A stretch of 64,000 nt of DNA from Gonium pectorale (lineage: Eukaryota; Chlorophyta; Chlorophyceae; Chlamydomonadales; Volvocaceae). A program made the position numbers and the translations under genes. Of this stretch, positions 1 through 10,457 are shown piece after piece. The stretch spans positions 935,613 to 999,612 of the forward strand of contig LSYV01000036.1 in NCBI GenBank assembly GCA_001584585.1. The letters run 5' to 3'. The notes under the pieces were generated by a model. It ran no database searches, was not told where the DNA came from, and worked only from the letters and a program-made list of their open reading frames with translations. Numbering within the stretch: position 1 is the first letter of the stretch; each line of letters begins with the position of its first letter.

Positions 1-1058
1 ACAGTCTTCGCCATGTAAATACACAAATAATGCCTTATCCTTGCGACCGCGTGCTGGGGTCCCGATGGCCCAAGACTTGCCAACGGAGCCAACGAGATAC
101 GGTAGCGCCGGAGACGGTTTGGCTCTTGGGCCCGGAAGTCCTCCTAGGCAAAAGCACCTCACAGGCCCAAAGGGGGGCGCTTCCGGGTTGAGCCCTGAGG
201 CTTGTTTCCGGCTGGCGAAGAGCGGAGGCAGTTTGCTTGGATGTCCATCAGCAAGACCAGTCATGACCACGAAAATAGCCCGCACGCAGCCTCCCCTCCC
301 ATGCGCCATGCCGTTGTCCCCGATGCATCCAATGTGACATCCTATAGCGGGGCAACAACAGCCCGCATTGCTTAACAAGTTACCAGAAAGTCAGAATTCT
401 GCAAAGAAAGAGGGAGCCCGCCCCTACGATCGTACATGTACGAAGGCGCGACGTTTCCAGTAGGGCGGGTTGGCACAAAGCAAGGCAGGTGACGTCCTCC
501 CGGCCCGTAGGAGGAACGACAATGTTCGACTCGGGAGAGCCCGAAGTTGCATGTTGTGGAGCACACGCCGCCAACCCGTATCGCTCGGCACAGACTTGGC
601 AATCAACCTTGCATGAAAATCAACTGCAAGACATCGACATGATCCAGCCGGGCCGCATCCGCATACCTCGCTGCTGTGGGCAAGAGAAGACTGGGGGAAC
701 GCGCCATAACAACATCAGCAAACAGACAATCCCAACCCCAACACGCCGACACAAACAAAACTTGATGAGCTTTCGCATTGCGCTGCAAGCCGCGCCTGAG
801 TAGATTCCATGCTGGAAGTACTGTGTGCACCCAATGCCATGATGAATGGCTTTGGACCATGGCTCGTGATGCACATGCGATGCAGTGCAGGTCGATTGAA
901 CCTGATGAAGCCTGATGTCCACTCCACCCTGGATGCCACGTTAAGCGTGCCAGTGCTAAAGAAGACATTCTCATACTCTCCTTGCGTGCCCCCATCACTT
1001 GCGTTATTCTTCCCTAAGGTATGCCCGTGTGCGCTCCGCGCAGCGGGGATCTGGGTCG
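1..1058. other. Intergenic flank downstream of kinase A
   Basis: No coding exon with a recognisable product was found here. The stretch around 372-500 resembles, on the plus strand, the dispersed repeat seen again at about 40640, 42600 and 43440; the shared core reads roughly gcgacgtttccagtagggcg. It lies 3' of the minus-strand kinase A, whose stop codon is at 1059, so its right part should include that gene's 3' untranslated region. No TGTAA-type poly(A) signal was identified for that gene. Confidence 0.4.
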
Positions 1059-4000
1059 TCAAGCCGGCTGCTCCAGGGCCAGCTCCACCTGGATGGCCGC
1101 CAGCGCCTCCACGACGGCTCCGATGGCGGGCCGGGCGTCCTTGGAGCCGTGGAAGCAGTCCCGCGCCAGGCGGGCGTAGCGCGGGGGCGTGTCGGGGCTG
1201 AACTTAAGTTCACCGGTGTTGAGGGAGGGGAAGGTGCGCAGGCGCGCGCCCGCGCGCCAAGGCGGCCGCGTGCCGTTCTGCAGCTCCCACAGCATGATAC
1301 CCAGGGAGTACATGCTGGGCGGAGGGCGGGGGATGGGGTGGTGGCGCGGGGAGACACAGTCCGCAAGCAAGGCAAGTCGAAGCGAGGAATGAGGCAGGGG
1401 AGGGGAGCAGGTGCGCAGGCAGGCGGCACCGGTAGCACTGGGCTGCGCGCTGCTCAGTCCACGGACTGGAAGGACGCATGGGGCGGTGCCGTAGCGAGGC
1501 CCCTCCCCGCAGCGGCAGCGACAGCCCCAGGTCATAGCGGAAAACCGTCATCGAGCGGGTCGGGTGACGCTTAACTTTCGCGCAGTCCACGCCCCACAGC
1601 ACTCACTCTGCGCTCTTGCTGACCTTGCCCGATAGCACCACCTCCTGCAGACCAGCGGCAGCGACGTGACTCGCGGAGTAAGCGTGGTAGGAGACGGCGC
1701 TGGGCAGGAGCGACCAAAGCACAGGACAAGGTTCAGCCCACACGCCCGGGCCCGATCAACCTGCCTGCCTCTCCTGGTGCCCCCGTCGCCCGCCCTTACC
1801 GGCGCGCAGTAGTAGGGCGACCCCTGGAACAGGTTGGACATGTGGCTCTCCCCCTCGGCCATGCGCACCGACAGCCCAAAGTCTGCCAGCTTGAGGCAGA
1901 AGCCCAGCGGGGTGCCCGGGGCGCGGACCAGCAGCACGTTGTTGGGGTTGAGGTCGCCTGGTGTGCAGGGGAGAGGAAGGCCACGGGACGGGGTCAGCAT
2001 GGCGACCGACGCTAGTGGCCACCGGCGATCCCGGCATGGCAGGCGGCCGGGCAGCGCTCGCAGGCGGGCTTCGCACAGCTCTCATCTGCCTAGCTGCATC
2101 TGCGTCAGCGATTACCGTGCCCGTATTAAACCCCGCCCTGCCCGCCTCCGTTCCGCACCCCACCATCCCTGCCGCCGGCCCCACACCCCACCCGGCAGAC
2201 CGCGCCGCACCGTGCACGATGCTCTTCTCGTGTATGTGCTGCAGCCCCCGCGCCATCATCAGCGCCGCCTCCACGTAGCGCCGGGCCGCCTCTAGACCGC
2301 TAGCAGGGCGTGGCGGGACGTCGTGCGGCACGTCCTCCAGCGCCGGCTTGAACCCCGCCACGGACGGCTCGAGTGGCTGCACCTGGCCTGCTGCGCCTGC
2401 TCCCGCGGAGGGGCTGCGCGTAGCGGGCGCCACCTCGGAGGCTGCGCCCTGCGACAGCGTGGGCACGGTCTTGCGGGGGTCCAGGAAATACCCGCAGTCC
2501 ACGATGATCCGCAGGGGCCTAGCAAAGGGTTGCAGCCGGGGGGGAGGGCGGGCCGTGAGCGCTTGAAGGGTGGTGGGTGGGGGTGGGTGGGTTGGTGCAG
2601 CGCTCAAGGAGGTTGATCATGACCAGACTCAAGGAGGCAGCGGGGATTCTTGGCCCCAAGGCGACCCCGTGCGTATTCGAGACCCCGACGAGCAATAGAA
2701 ACCAAGGAACAGAGGGGTCGGCCAGGAGGAACAAGCTGCACAGCTGCGCACTGAACCCGGCCCAAGCGCGCGGACCGGTGGGTCGAGCCACGGGGCGGGC
2801 CCCGGGGACACGCGGCAGGAAGAGGGCCGCGTGACCGCGTGGCCGCCGCTCCGCCCCAGCGCGCGCTGCACGGACGGTACCCTGGATCGATACGGCCCCA
2901 ACCCGACGAAGCCCCTCACCCCGCGTCGCAGTACTCCTGTATGATGAGCAGCCGCCAGCCGCCGCCCTGCCGGGCCAACTCCGGGGACAGCGACGCCAGC
3001 TCGTGCTCCACCTCCCGCAGCTCGTACGAGTACGTGGTGCTGCCCAGCGGGGCAAGGGCGGGGCAAGGCCGGGGTAAGGGCGGGGCAAGGCCGGGGTAAG
3101 GGCGGGGCAAGGCCGGGGTAAGGGCGGGGCAAGGGCGTGGCGACAGAAGGTTGGTTGACGCGTGGGTGTCACATACAGCAACGCACGTGACCCGGGAAGC
3201 AGGGGCCAAGCGCCCCAGTGCCTGTGCCTGCGGTGCTCCTGCCCTGGTGCCCTTGCCACTCGAGCCGAACACTCACACAATGTTGGGGTGCGCCAGGTTG
3301 GAGCTGATCGCGGCCTCCATCAGCGGACGCTGCTGCTGCGCTGCGCTGTTCTCCGAGTTGAAGATCATCGATTTGACGGCCACCTTCAAGGGTTAAGGGC
3401 AAGGGAATGTTGTAGTTGAAACAAAAAGCAGAACAAAGGCAAGGCATTGACCAGGTAACAGGGCAGAACAGGAGGATCCCTAGAATCTGGAAAGCCATGG
3501 GCCCCCAACCTGTACGTCTGATTCCCCAACACGCTGCTCCGACGGAGATCCTCCGCCAGAGCGCTACCCCGGTCCCGCCCGCCTCCCGCCTCACCGGCAG
3601 GCCCCTCCACCTCCCTTTGTACACGGTGCCGTACGCGCCTTTGCCCAGCAGCCCCTGCACCTCCAGCTGCTGGTCGTTGAAGTCCCGGCCCAGGACCTGA
3701 ATCATCGCGTGCATCTGGTCGAGCGCGCTGGCGGCGCCGCCGCTGCGGAGCGTAGCCAGGGCTGCGTCCGTGACATCGGTTCGCGGCGTGGTGTCAGTAC
3801 GGCCCGTACGGTCGCCGGAGATGTCATTCCCAGAGCCTCCCAGCCGCGATGCCTGGGCTGACGCCACGCCCGACGCCACCCTGCCCGTCGAAAGGCGACT
3901 GGCGGTGCCCTGCACGCTGTCCGACCTGCTACACAGCCCGGTGCCCGTCCCAGTGCCGGTCCCGGTGGCCAGCGACCCGGCGGCCCCGTGCTGACCCAAC

Positions 4001-7000
4001 ACGGATGACGTCGGCGGAATGTCAAACGAGTCGGCGCCGCCGTGCCCCGGTGCGGGAAGGCCGCCGGCCGCCGCCGCGGCGGCGCCCGCCGCCGTGACGG
4101 CAGCGTACGACACGTGCTGGCTGCTGCGGTTGCCATCCCCCGGCAGGACTGCACTTTCCGGGGAGGCGTGGCCGCCGCCGGAGTTCATGTTGTCCCTTGA
4201 GCCGTCTGGACCCGACGACACCGTCTTCTCCGACGACAGCTTGGGCACCGCAAACCCCGCCGCCATCGCTGCCGCCGCGTCACTGCTCCGCGCGCCCGGT
4301 CGCATTGCCTGGCTGCTGCTCGTAAGCTCCTGGCTCGGCGACAGCGTTAACGAGACACCTGCGCCGGGGCCAGCTGCCAGCCTGTCTTCCACCTTGACGT
4401 CTCTGTCCTGGCCGCCGGCACCCCCCTGGCTGAGTTGGTGCCGCCGGCGGCGAACGATCAGCGTCCCGGCGAGGGCCGCCGCCAGCAGCACCGCACCGCC
4501 AACGACGCCACCGGCGATGGCCCCTATCTGGCCGCCCTCCAGGCCGCCACCAGAACCGCTACCACCTCCGCCACTGCTGGATCCGTCGGGAACGCCGAGC
4601 GTGGCGAAGTCCGCCGCCGCCGTCTCGCCATCGGCCGCCACAGTCGTGCGGAAGGTGACGTTGGCCACAGTGTAGCGCTGCGTCTCCCCGCTAATGACGG
4701 TTAGGTACGTGGGGCCGTATTCCTCCACTTGTGGCGTCGTTTCCCCGGCAGCAAAGAACTGCTGCGCCGCCGCCAGAAAGACGCGTTCGTAGGCCCTCCC
4801 CACGGGCAGCTCTTGCGCCTGGCCCGCCGACAACAGGCACGTCTGCAGCAGCCGCAGCTCATCCCGGCTCAGCAGCACCGTGACGTTCTCCAGCCGCGTC
4901 TTGCCGGAGCCCGCCGCCAGCGCCAGGCCCCACAGCGGCGCCGCCAGCACAGCCAGCGGGTCGCCCGCGTCGTACCTGGCGCTGCGGTTGGACAGGCCGC
5001 TTAGGAGCAGCTGCCGCAGGGTGAGAGAGCTGCCGCGGGGGACGGCCAGCACGCCAATCCGCATTCCAAAGCTGAGCCTCTTGGGCTGCAGGCCGGGGCC
5101 TCGGGAAAAGACGGTGCTTCCCGGGAGCGCAAATGCGTTGGCGTTGCTGTCGTTGGCGCCGCTGCCACCGCCGCTCGGCGTGGCGGCCAGTGAGAAGTTA
5201 GCCACGAGGAGCACCCAGCGCCGTCCGTCCGCATCCGGCGAGCTGTTGTTGGGGAGCAGGGCCAGCTGCACAGGCCGGGCCATAGTGTGGGCTTTTAGCT
5301 CGCTGTGCCAACAGCCGTCAATACCGACTTATGCCGTGGATACGCTGCGGATATGAATGCATCTAGATGAGGCACGCATCCCTGCCCTCCTTGTCCTTGC
5401 TCCGAGACGCGAGTTCATGTACCATAAGTGCCGTGTAAGCCCGCGCGCCGGCAAGGGGCAGCGCCGATGCCAAACTAAAAGACCAGTACGGCGTTCTGTC
5501 CCCTTATGCCCCCGCATCCCAACCCTGAACTCAGCTCCACTGCTACCCTTGAAAGGGACGGATCCGACCCGCTGCAACCTCCGTCCTCTGTTTTCTTCAA
5601 GAACCTACCCGCAGGTCGGTGGCGTTGATGGCGGGACTGACCGACGTAAGGGGCACGCTCTCCGCCAGCAGCTTACCCAGCCCCGTATCCTGGCGCAGCA
5701 GCAGGGACTGAGAGGCGGGGTCGTCGCCCAGCGTGTCGGTGATCCGGACGTTGCTGTAGTACACCTATACAAGGTGCGTGTACACGGCGGGGTGTTTCGT
5801 GTGTAGCAAACACTAGCGCCTGAAGAGCTTTAGTTTACTCCACCACATCAGAGGTTGGGGCCCGCTGGTTCGGATTCTTTGGGGCCCGCTTCCTGCAGCC
5901 AAGCCCGCAGGCCCCGACTTGATATATGATTCCTCAATATGTGCTGTGTGACAGCATTGCGACCGACCGTGTAGGCCATGGCAGAGTCGTAGAAGACGCC
6001 CGAGGAGTTGACCCCCGCCACCTGCGACCGGGGGGGCATGTCGGGGAGGCATGTCAGCTGGGGAAGTGGGAGCGCACAGCCATTGGCAGCATGCCGGGTT
6101 CCGGGGCATTTCTGCCAGGCAGCGCGCACCCGTTCATGGGAAGGGGCGGGATACCGAGGGGCAAGGAAGGGTGCGCGTACGCGGATGGCGCGACCAGTCC
6201 GCTGTGGACTGCGTGCTGACTTGATAGTCAACGACCGCCTGACGTGCTTCACTTTGTTGCCCAGCCTGCTGTTTGCAAACTTTCATGGCAAGGCATTGGG
6301 ATAGCATGCACTCTGTGTCGCGAGGCGTTCGCACTGGCAGGATGGGTTACGGAAGTTGCGGTCGATGCCGGGGCAGGTTGAGGAGCGCTTCGAGGTCAAC
6401 CGCCGCCCGCCAAGCGCCCCACCTTCATCTCAAGTACCCGGATCCACGCGGCGTTGGCCTGTGCGGGACGGGTGCAGCAGAGGCAGAGGTCGGCTCGCGC
6501 GAGGGCATTGGATACCATGGGAGGGCACAATACGGGTGTGTGGACCAACAGATGAGGAGGCAGTTGCAAACCACGTCTGCCCATAAGCGCAAAGGGCGCA
6601 ACCCATCGTCGGCGCACAGCACAACCGCCAACCGCACCCACCTGAGCTTCTGGTACGGGCGACACCAGGAACGTAATCCAGTACCTGCGCATCGCATACC
6701 GAATCTTCAAGAGACGATGCAGCACATCGCTCGTTGCTCGTTGAGGCAACAGACACAAGTGCAGGTGATGGTTGACCAACCAGTCCTAGCGTACGGCAGC
6801 ATTTTTGCTGTGTTCGGCATCGCTGAGATGGGCATCATCGCACATGGGTGCCCTGCCATGGTTACCGCTGGCCGCTGGTATTGACACCATGACCCAGCAC
6901 CCCCCGAAGCCGCCGCACTCACTTTGTGTAGGCCAGCTGCTCGGGCGGCACAACAAGCGTGCAGTTGATGAGGTGCAGCAGCCGGACATACCTGAAGAGT

Positions 7001-9927
7001 AAATGAAATTAAGGCTTAGGCCTGGAGGGGCTAAGCCCCGGAAGGGCTAAGCAGAGTTCTGTACGGAAGTAGTACAGCTGTCCTGAGCTTAGCGCTGCTC
7101 GCTCTCCCTGTTCGGCATTCTGCCTTCACAGTTGAGAGCTTGCATCGCTTGCGAGCTGACTCACTTCCCTCCCCTTTTTCGCCGAGCCTCCCGGCTCTGT
7201 CCCACCCATTCGCAGCCCTCGGAGCGGCGGCGCATCCGCACGGCGAGCGCCCTTGCCGGACACCGGGCGCGGGTTTGGGGTCGGGGGGGCTTCGCGGGGG
7301 TTCCGGCGCGCCCGGGCGGACGGCCGTATGGTCCCCGCCCGGTTGGAGCGTGGCCGGTCGGGGGGATGTGTGGTGGTCGGTCGCGGGCGCGCGCGCGAGA
7401 GCTGCGGGGAGGTTTTTTGAGTTTCGGCCCCGGGTCCAGTTTTTACTCCCCGCGCTAGCTCTCGCGCGCTTCGTTTCAGGAACCTGGGGTGGCCGGGCCG
7501 CGCACCTGCCCGGTGCGCGGCGCGCGGCAGCCGCCGGTGCTGGCGGCTTGGGGTTCGGGTCGGCCGGTCTCTGATGGCCGGTGGGTGTTCGGTTGGACTT
7601 CGGGCGCGGGCGCCCGACGTCGTTGTTTCGCTTTTGCGCGCTCGTTTGCGCTGTGTGGCGCCGGCGGGTTCCGGCTGGTCGCGGCGGTCGGCTGCGTCCG
7701 GTTTTCCTGCTTGGCAGCCTGCGGGGGCGTGTGGCTCGCCGCCGGCGCCACTGGGTCTTTTGGCTGGTTGCCTCTTGCGCTCGCTGCGCGTGTTTGCTCT
7801 CTCCTGCTGTGTAAAGGTCCTCGTCAATGCCTTGGGTCCGGTCACCTCCACCGTGTCATCACCGAATTGCATTAAAAGCGAGGGACAGCTACTGTAGTAC
7901 AGAACGGAGAGCCTGCACTTTGTGAAAAAGTCACACACGGGGCGCTCCGTGACAGCACGGCGGAATGGAGCAGTGCGTCGTGCAGCGCTGTGCTGATACG
8001 GGTTGCAGGTCTTGCAGTCACCGTCCGGATGCAGCCACGGACACCCACCTCCGGAACGCCCACACGCGCTCGGACAGCATGCCGAACTGCGAGAAGATGA
8101 TCCCCGGGCTGAAGTACGCCGGGGCCAGGTTGACCGCCGTGACGTTGACCAGCCGGAAGGTGTTGGGCGGCAGCAGGTCCCACATCTTGACGTTGAGCCC
8201 CAGGTCGAGCAGCGGCCGCGACAGCAGAGGGGAGCCGGCGAGCGTGACGTTGGCGGCGACGGCGACGGGGTCACTGGGCCAGAAGCCACTGCCAAACGTG
8301 GGGAAGCAGCAAAGGGGAAAAGGCGAATAGAGGAGGGATAGTCAAAGGGGCCTACTTCTGGCACGACGATGGCATACAGCTACGGGCAGTGGAGGGGGTG
8401 GTTGGCGCGGGGGCAATTGACAGGGTATTGGGCACACGGGTGCGCAAATGAACTCCAGTGGTGACGACGTCAAACCTATAAATACTGCAGGTCCAAGCTT
8501 CCGGCGAAAAAGGCTGCTAAAAACTGAATATCAAGCCCGCGCGCCCCCACCCTACCTCCTCGGTATGGAAACGTTCGCGGTCAGCACGATGGTCACGTTG
8601 CCGCGCGCTAACTGGGGAATATACGACGTAAAGACCTCCAGCAGCTGTCCCGCCGTCTGCACGCCCACCAGCCAGCAGGGCGGCGGGGGGGCCTCCCCGG
8701 GCGAGGGGCAAGTGAGGTTCACATCGCGGAGAGACGTAAAGCCATCCCGCCACTCCGTGAAGCGCACGGCCCCCGGCTCCAACTGCACGGAGGAGGGCCA
8801 GGCGTTACCGGCACAATCCATTGGACGGAGCGACTGGAGACACCTAGTCAAGCATTCGGGTCAAGACCGCTAGCAGACGGAGATTAGCATTCGCATGTCC
8901 ATTGACTGTCTCCGAGCGTGCCGCCTTCTTGGGGCGCCGCGACCTAACCCTTCGGTCTACACCGCCCCCCTTATCGCACGGCCCAGCGAGGCGCCGCGCC
9001 GCGCCCCACCTTGAGGCTGCCCGCCACCCGGTACGTGCCGCACAGGTGCTCCTGGTACGCCAGCACGGTGCCGCAGTCGCTGCTCAGCGACACGCCGCTC
9101 ATGATGAGCGACGAAGCGCCGGACAGGTCCAGGGCCGTGGGCGCCAGGAAGGCCGAGGAGCCGGAGCCCGGAGGCGGCAGGGCCGCATTGGTGATGGTCG
9201 CACACGTGAGGGAGACGGTGGTGCCTACGGAGCCGGAGTGCAGCGTAGTTGGGGCGCCAATGGTGAGCTTGAACGGCAACGCGCTAACTGAGCAACGTGT
9301 TTGAGAGCTTGAACGGCAGCGCGCTGAACGGCAACGCGCTAGTTGGACACGGCGCTGCACTATGTCATACCGCATGCCTCCCGGTGCGCCTGACGCCGGC
9401 ACTTGATGCTTGAGCGAGCGGCCGCTGGCGCCTGACATGCCCTAGCCCGATGGTAGCTTGGAGCTCGCATACAGGAGTTCGCATACAGGAGTTCATGACT
9501 ACTCGCAGGCCACACGGAAATAGCCCCAAGAGCGCAGCTATGGGCCAGTGCTTGGGTGGGACCCACACGGCAGTCCGTTTCAAGGGAGGACATAGAGGAA
9601 GGACCTGCACGCCCACCCACCTGGCAAGGCCGCCAGCACCGAAGTACGATTCTCAAAGTCCCAAAACCCGGAGCTCAGGGCCCCCTCCGCAAGCTGTTCA
9701 GGGCTCAGCGAGTTCAGACGCCGTACAGCTGTGTCCATGGACGGGCAAGCCGGTGCTGCGTCATTGGAGGCGAATGTAGGGGTTGGCTGCACCAGCAGCA
9801 GCTGCGGCTGCGGTGCAAGGCATTGCTGAGCGAGGAGGAGGGCCTGAAGCGTCCCGAACGACCGCCACGTGATGTGTAGGCGTCCGCGCACCCGCAGCCG
9901 CGACAGCCCTATCTCAAGTTGGAGCAT
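1059..9927 (-). CDS. Transmembrane receptor-like kinase A (beta-helix-type ectodomain, TKL-like kinase)
   Basis: Fifteen exons joined on GT-AG with consistent phases give 1334 aa: 9621-9927, 9010-9224, 8556-8782, 8049-8288, 6923-6991, 6642-6684, 5968-6057, 5609-5764, 3595-5265, 3277-3383, 2920-3039, 2211-2518, 1800-1957, 1607-1644, 1059-1314. Residues up to about 690 form an ectodomain rich in N-x-S/T sequons and short valine-rich strands (NVTVLLSRDEL) that suggest a parallel beta-helix. A helix (IGAIAGGVVGGAVLLAAALAG) followed by RRRR is the single membrane span. The kinase has GKGAYG, VAVK (Lys about 1010), HGDLNPNN, DFGLS, YYCAPE and DIYSLGIMLWEL-type motifs (MYSLG here). Arg of HRD is Gly, so it is a non-RD kinase. 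The ligand is unknown. Start Met at 9927 is weak, because the signal peptide is less clear than in copy B. Paralogue of the gene at 10458-18059. Confidence 0.8.
3046..3137. repeat. GC-rich 11/22-bp tandem repeat in kinase A intron
   Basis: Units ggggcaagggc, ggggcaaggcc and ggggtaagggc alternate for about eight 11-bp units, with a 22-bp higher-order period. The array lies just upstream (gene sense) of the acceptor of the 2920-3039 exon. Kinase B has only about two such units in the same intron, so the array has expanded in copy A and accounts for its 237 bp against 171 bp. Confidence 0.75.
7056..7905. mobile_element. Candidate terminal-inverted-repeat insertion in an intron of kinase A
   Basis: The ends are imperfect inverted repeats. 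The left end (7056-7083) begins GTTCTGTAC and finishes AGCTGTCC. The right end (7883-7905), read on the minus strand, also begins GTTCTGTAC and finishes AGCTGTCC. Flanking pentamers are gcaga and ggaga, a possible degenerate 5-bp target duplication. The segment sits in the 1057-bp intron between the 8049-8288 and 6923-6991 exons. The matching intron of kinase B is only 505 bp and shows no counterpart. The interior is very GC-rich and no transposase was seen, so a non-autonomous DNA element is the best guess. Confidence 0.4.
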
Positions 9928-10457
9928 ATAAGCCTTTCAGGCTGTCCGTCGTGTAGTCCCCCCTCCTCTCGCATCCTCTCTCTGAATGAACAGAGCGTCA
10001 GGAACTTCGCAGGCTATGACGTCGCCTTCCATAGCGCAGGGCAGCATAAAATTGCATCAGAAAGAACATTGCTTCAGAAGGCATAAGGCAGTCAAAAATG
10101 AATGACGGACAACCGTACACAGGTCGGACATGTCCTTCTACTTCTACTGGGTCTACTTGCGACAACCAAGCACCGCCTGCTGCCATCACCGCATGAGGGT
10201 GTACCAAAACTAGTGCAACTCAGTCTTATCATAAAAAATCGGAGGCGCGCAGTCTTGTGTCAGCTTTGTGACGCTGCCTCTGCCTGTGTACTACTTATGC
10301 GATAGGGAATGCTCCCATCCGCCGCGCGATATCTATTCCGGCACCAGACGCGCAGCGAGCACCGGCTGGCGGTGTGCAGTAGAGCAAAGCGCAGATATTG
10401 ACGGGCTCGACCTGGCCTGCGTAGAGCCATAGAGCGGGTCTCGCGTGTGCATTCCTG
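9928..10457. promoter_or_regulatory. Shared divergent promoter region of kinases A and B
   Basis: About 530 bp separate the two proposed start codons of the head-to-head kinase pair, so it must carry both 5' leaders and promoters. A TATATG sequence on the minus strand overlaps the proposed ATG of kinase A, which makes that ATG or the assumed promoter position uncertain. No other motif is claimed. Confidence 0.45.

Noticed and set aside
2519..3280. Open frame of about 250 codons on the minus strand
   Set aside because: Reads through kinase A exons in the wrong frame and through the tandem repeat (LPRPCPALTPALPRP); a shadow frame.
7126..8364. Long minus-strand open frame of 412 codons overlapping kinase A
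   Set aside because: Arg/Pro/Ser/Thr-rich GC-driven frame that crosses a spliced exon in another frame and the candidate insertion; no recognisable domain.
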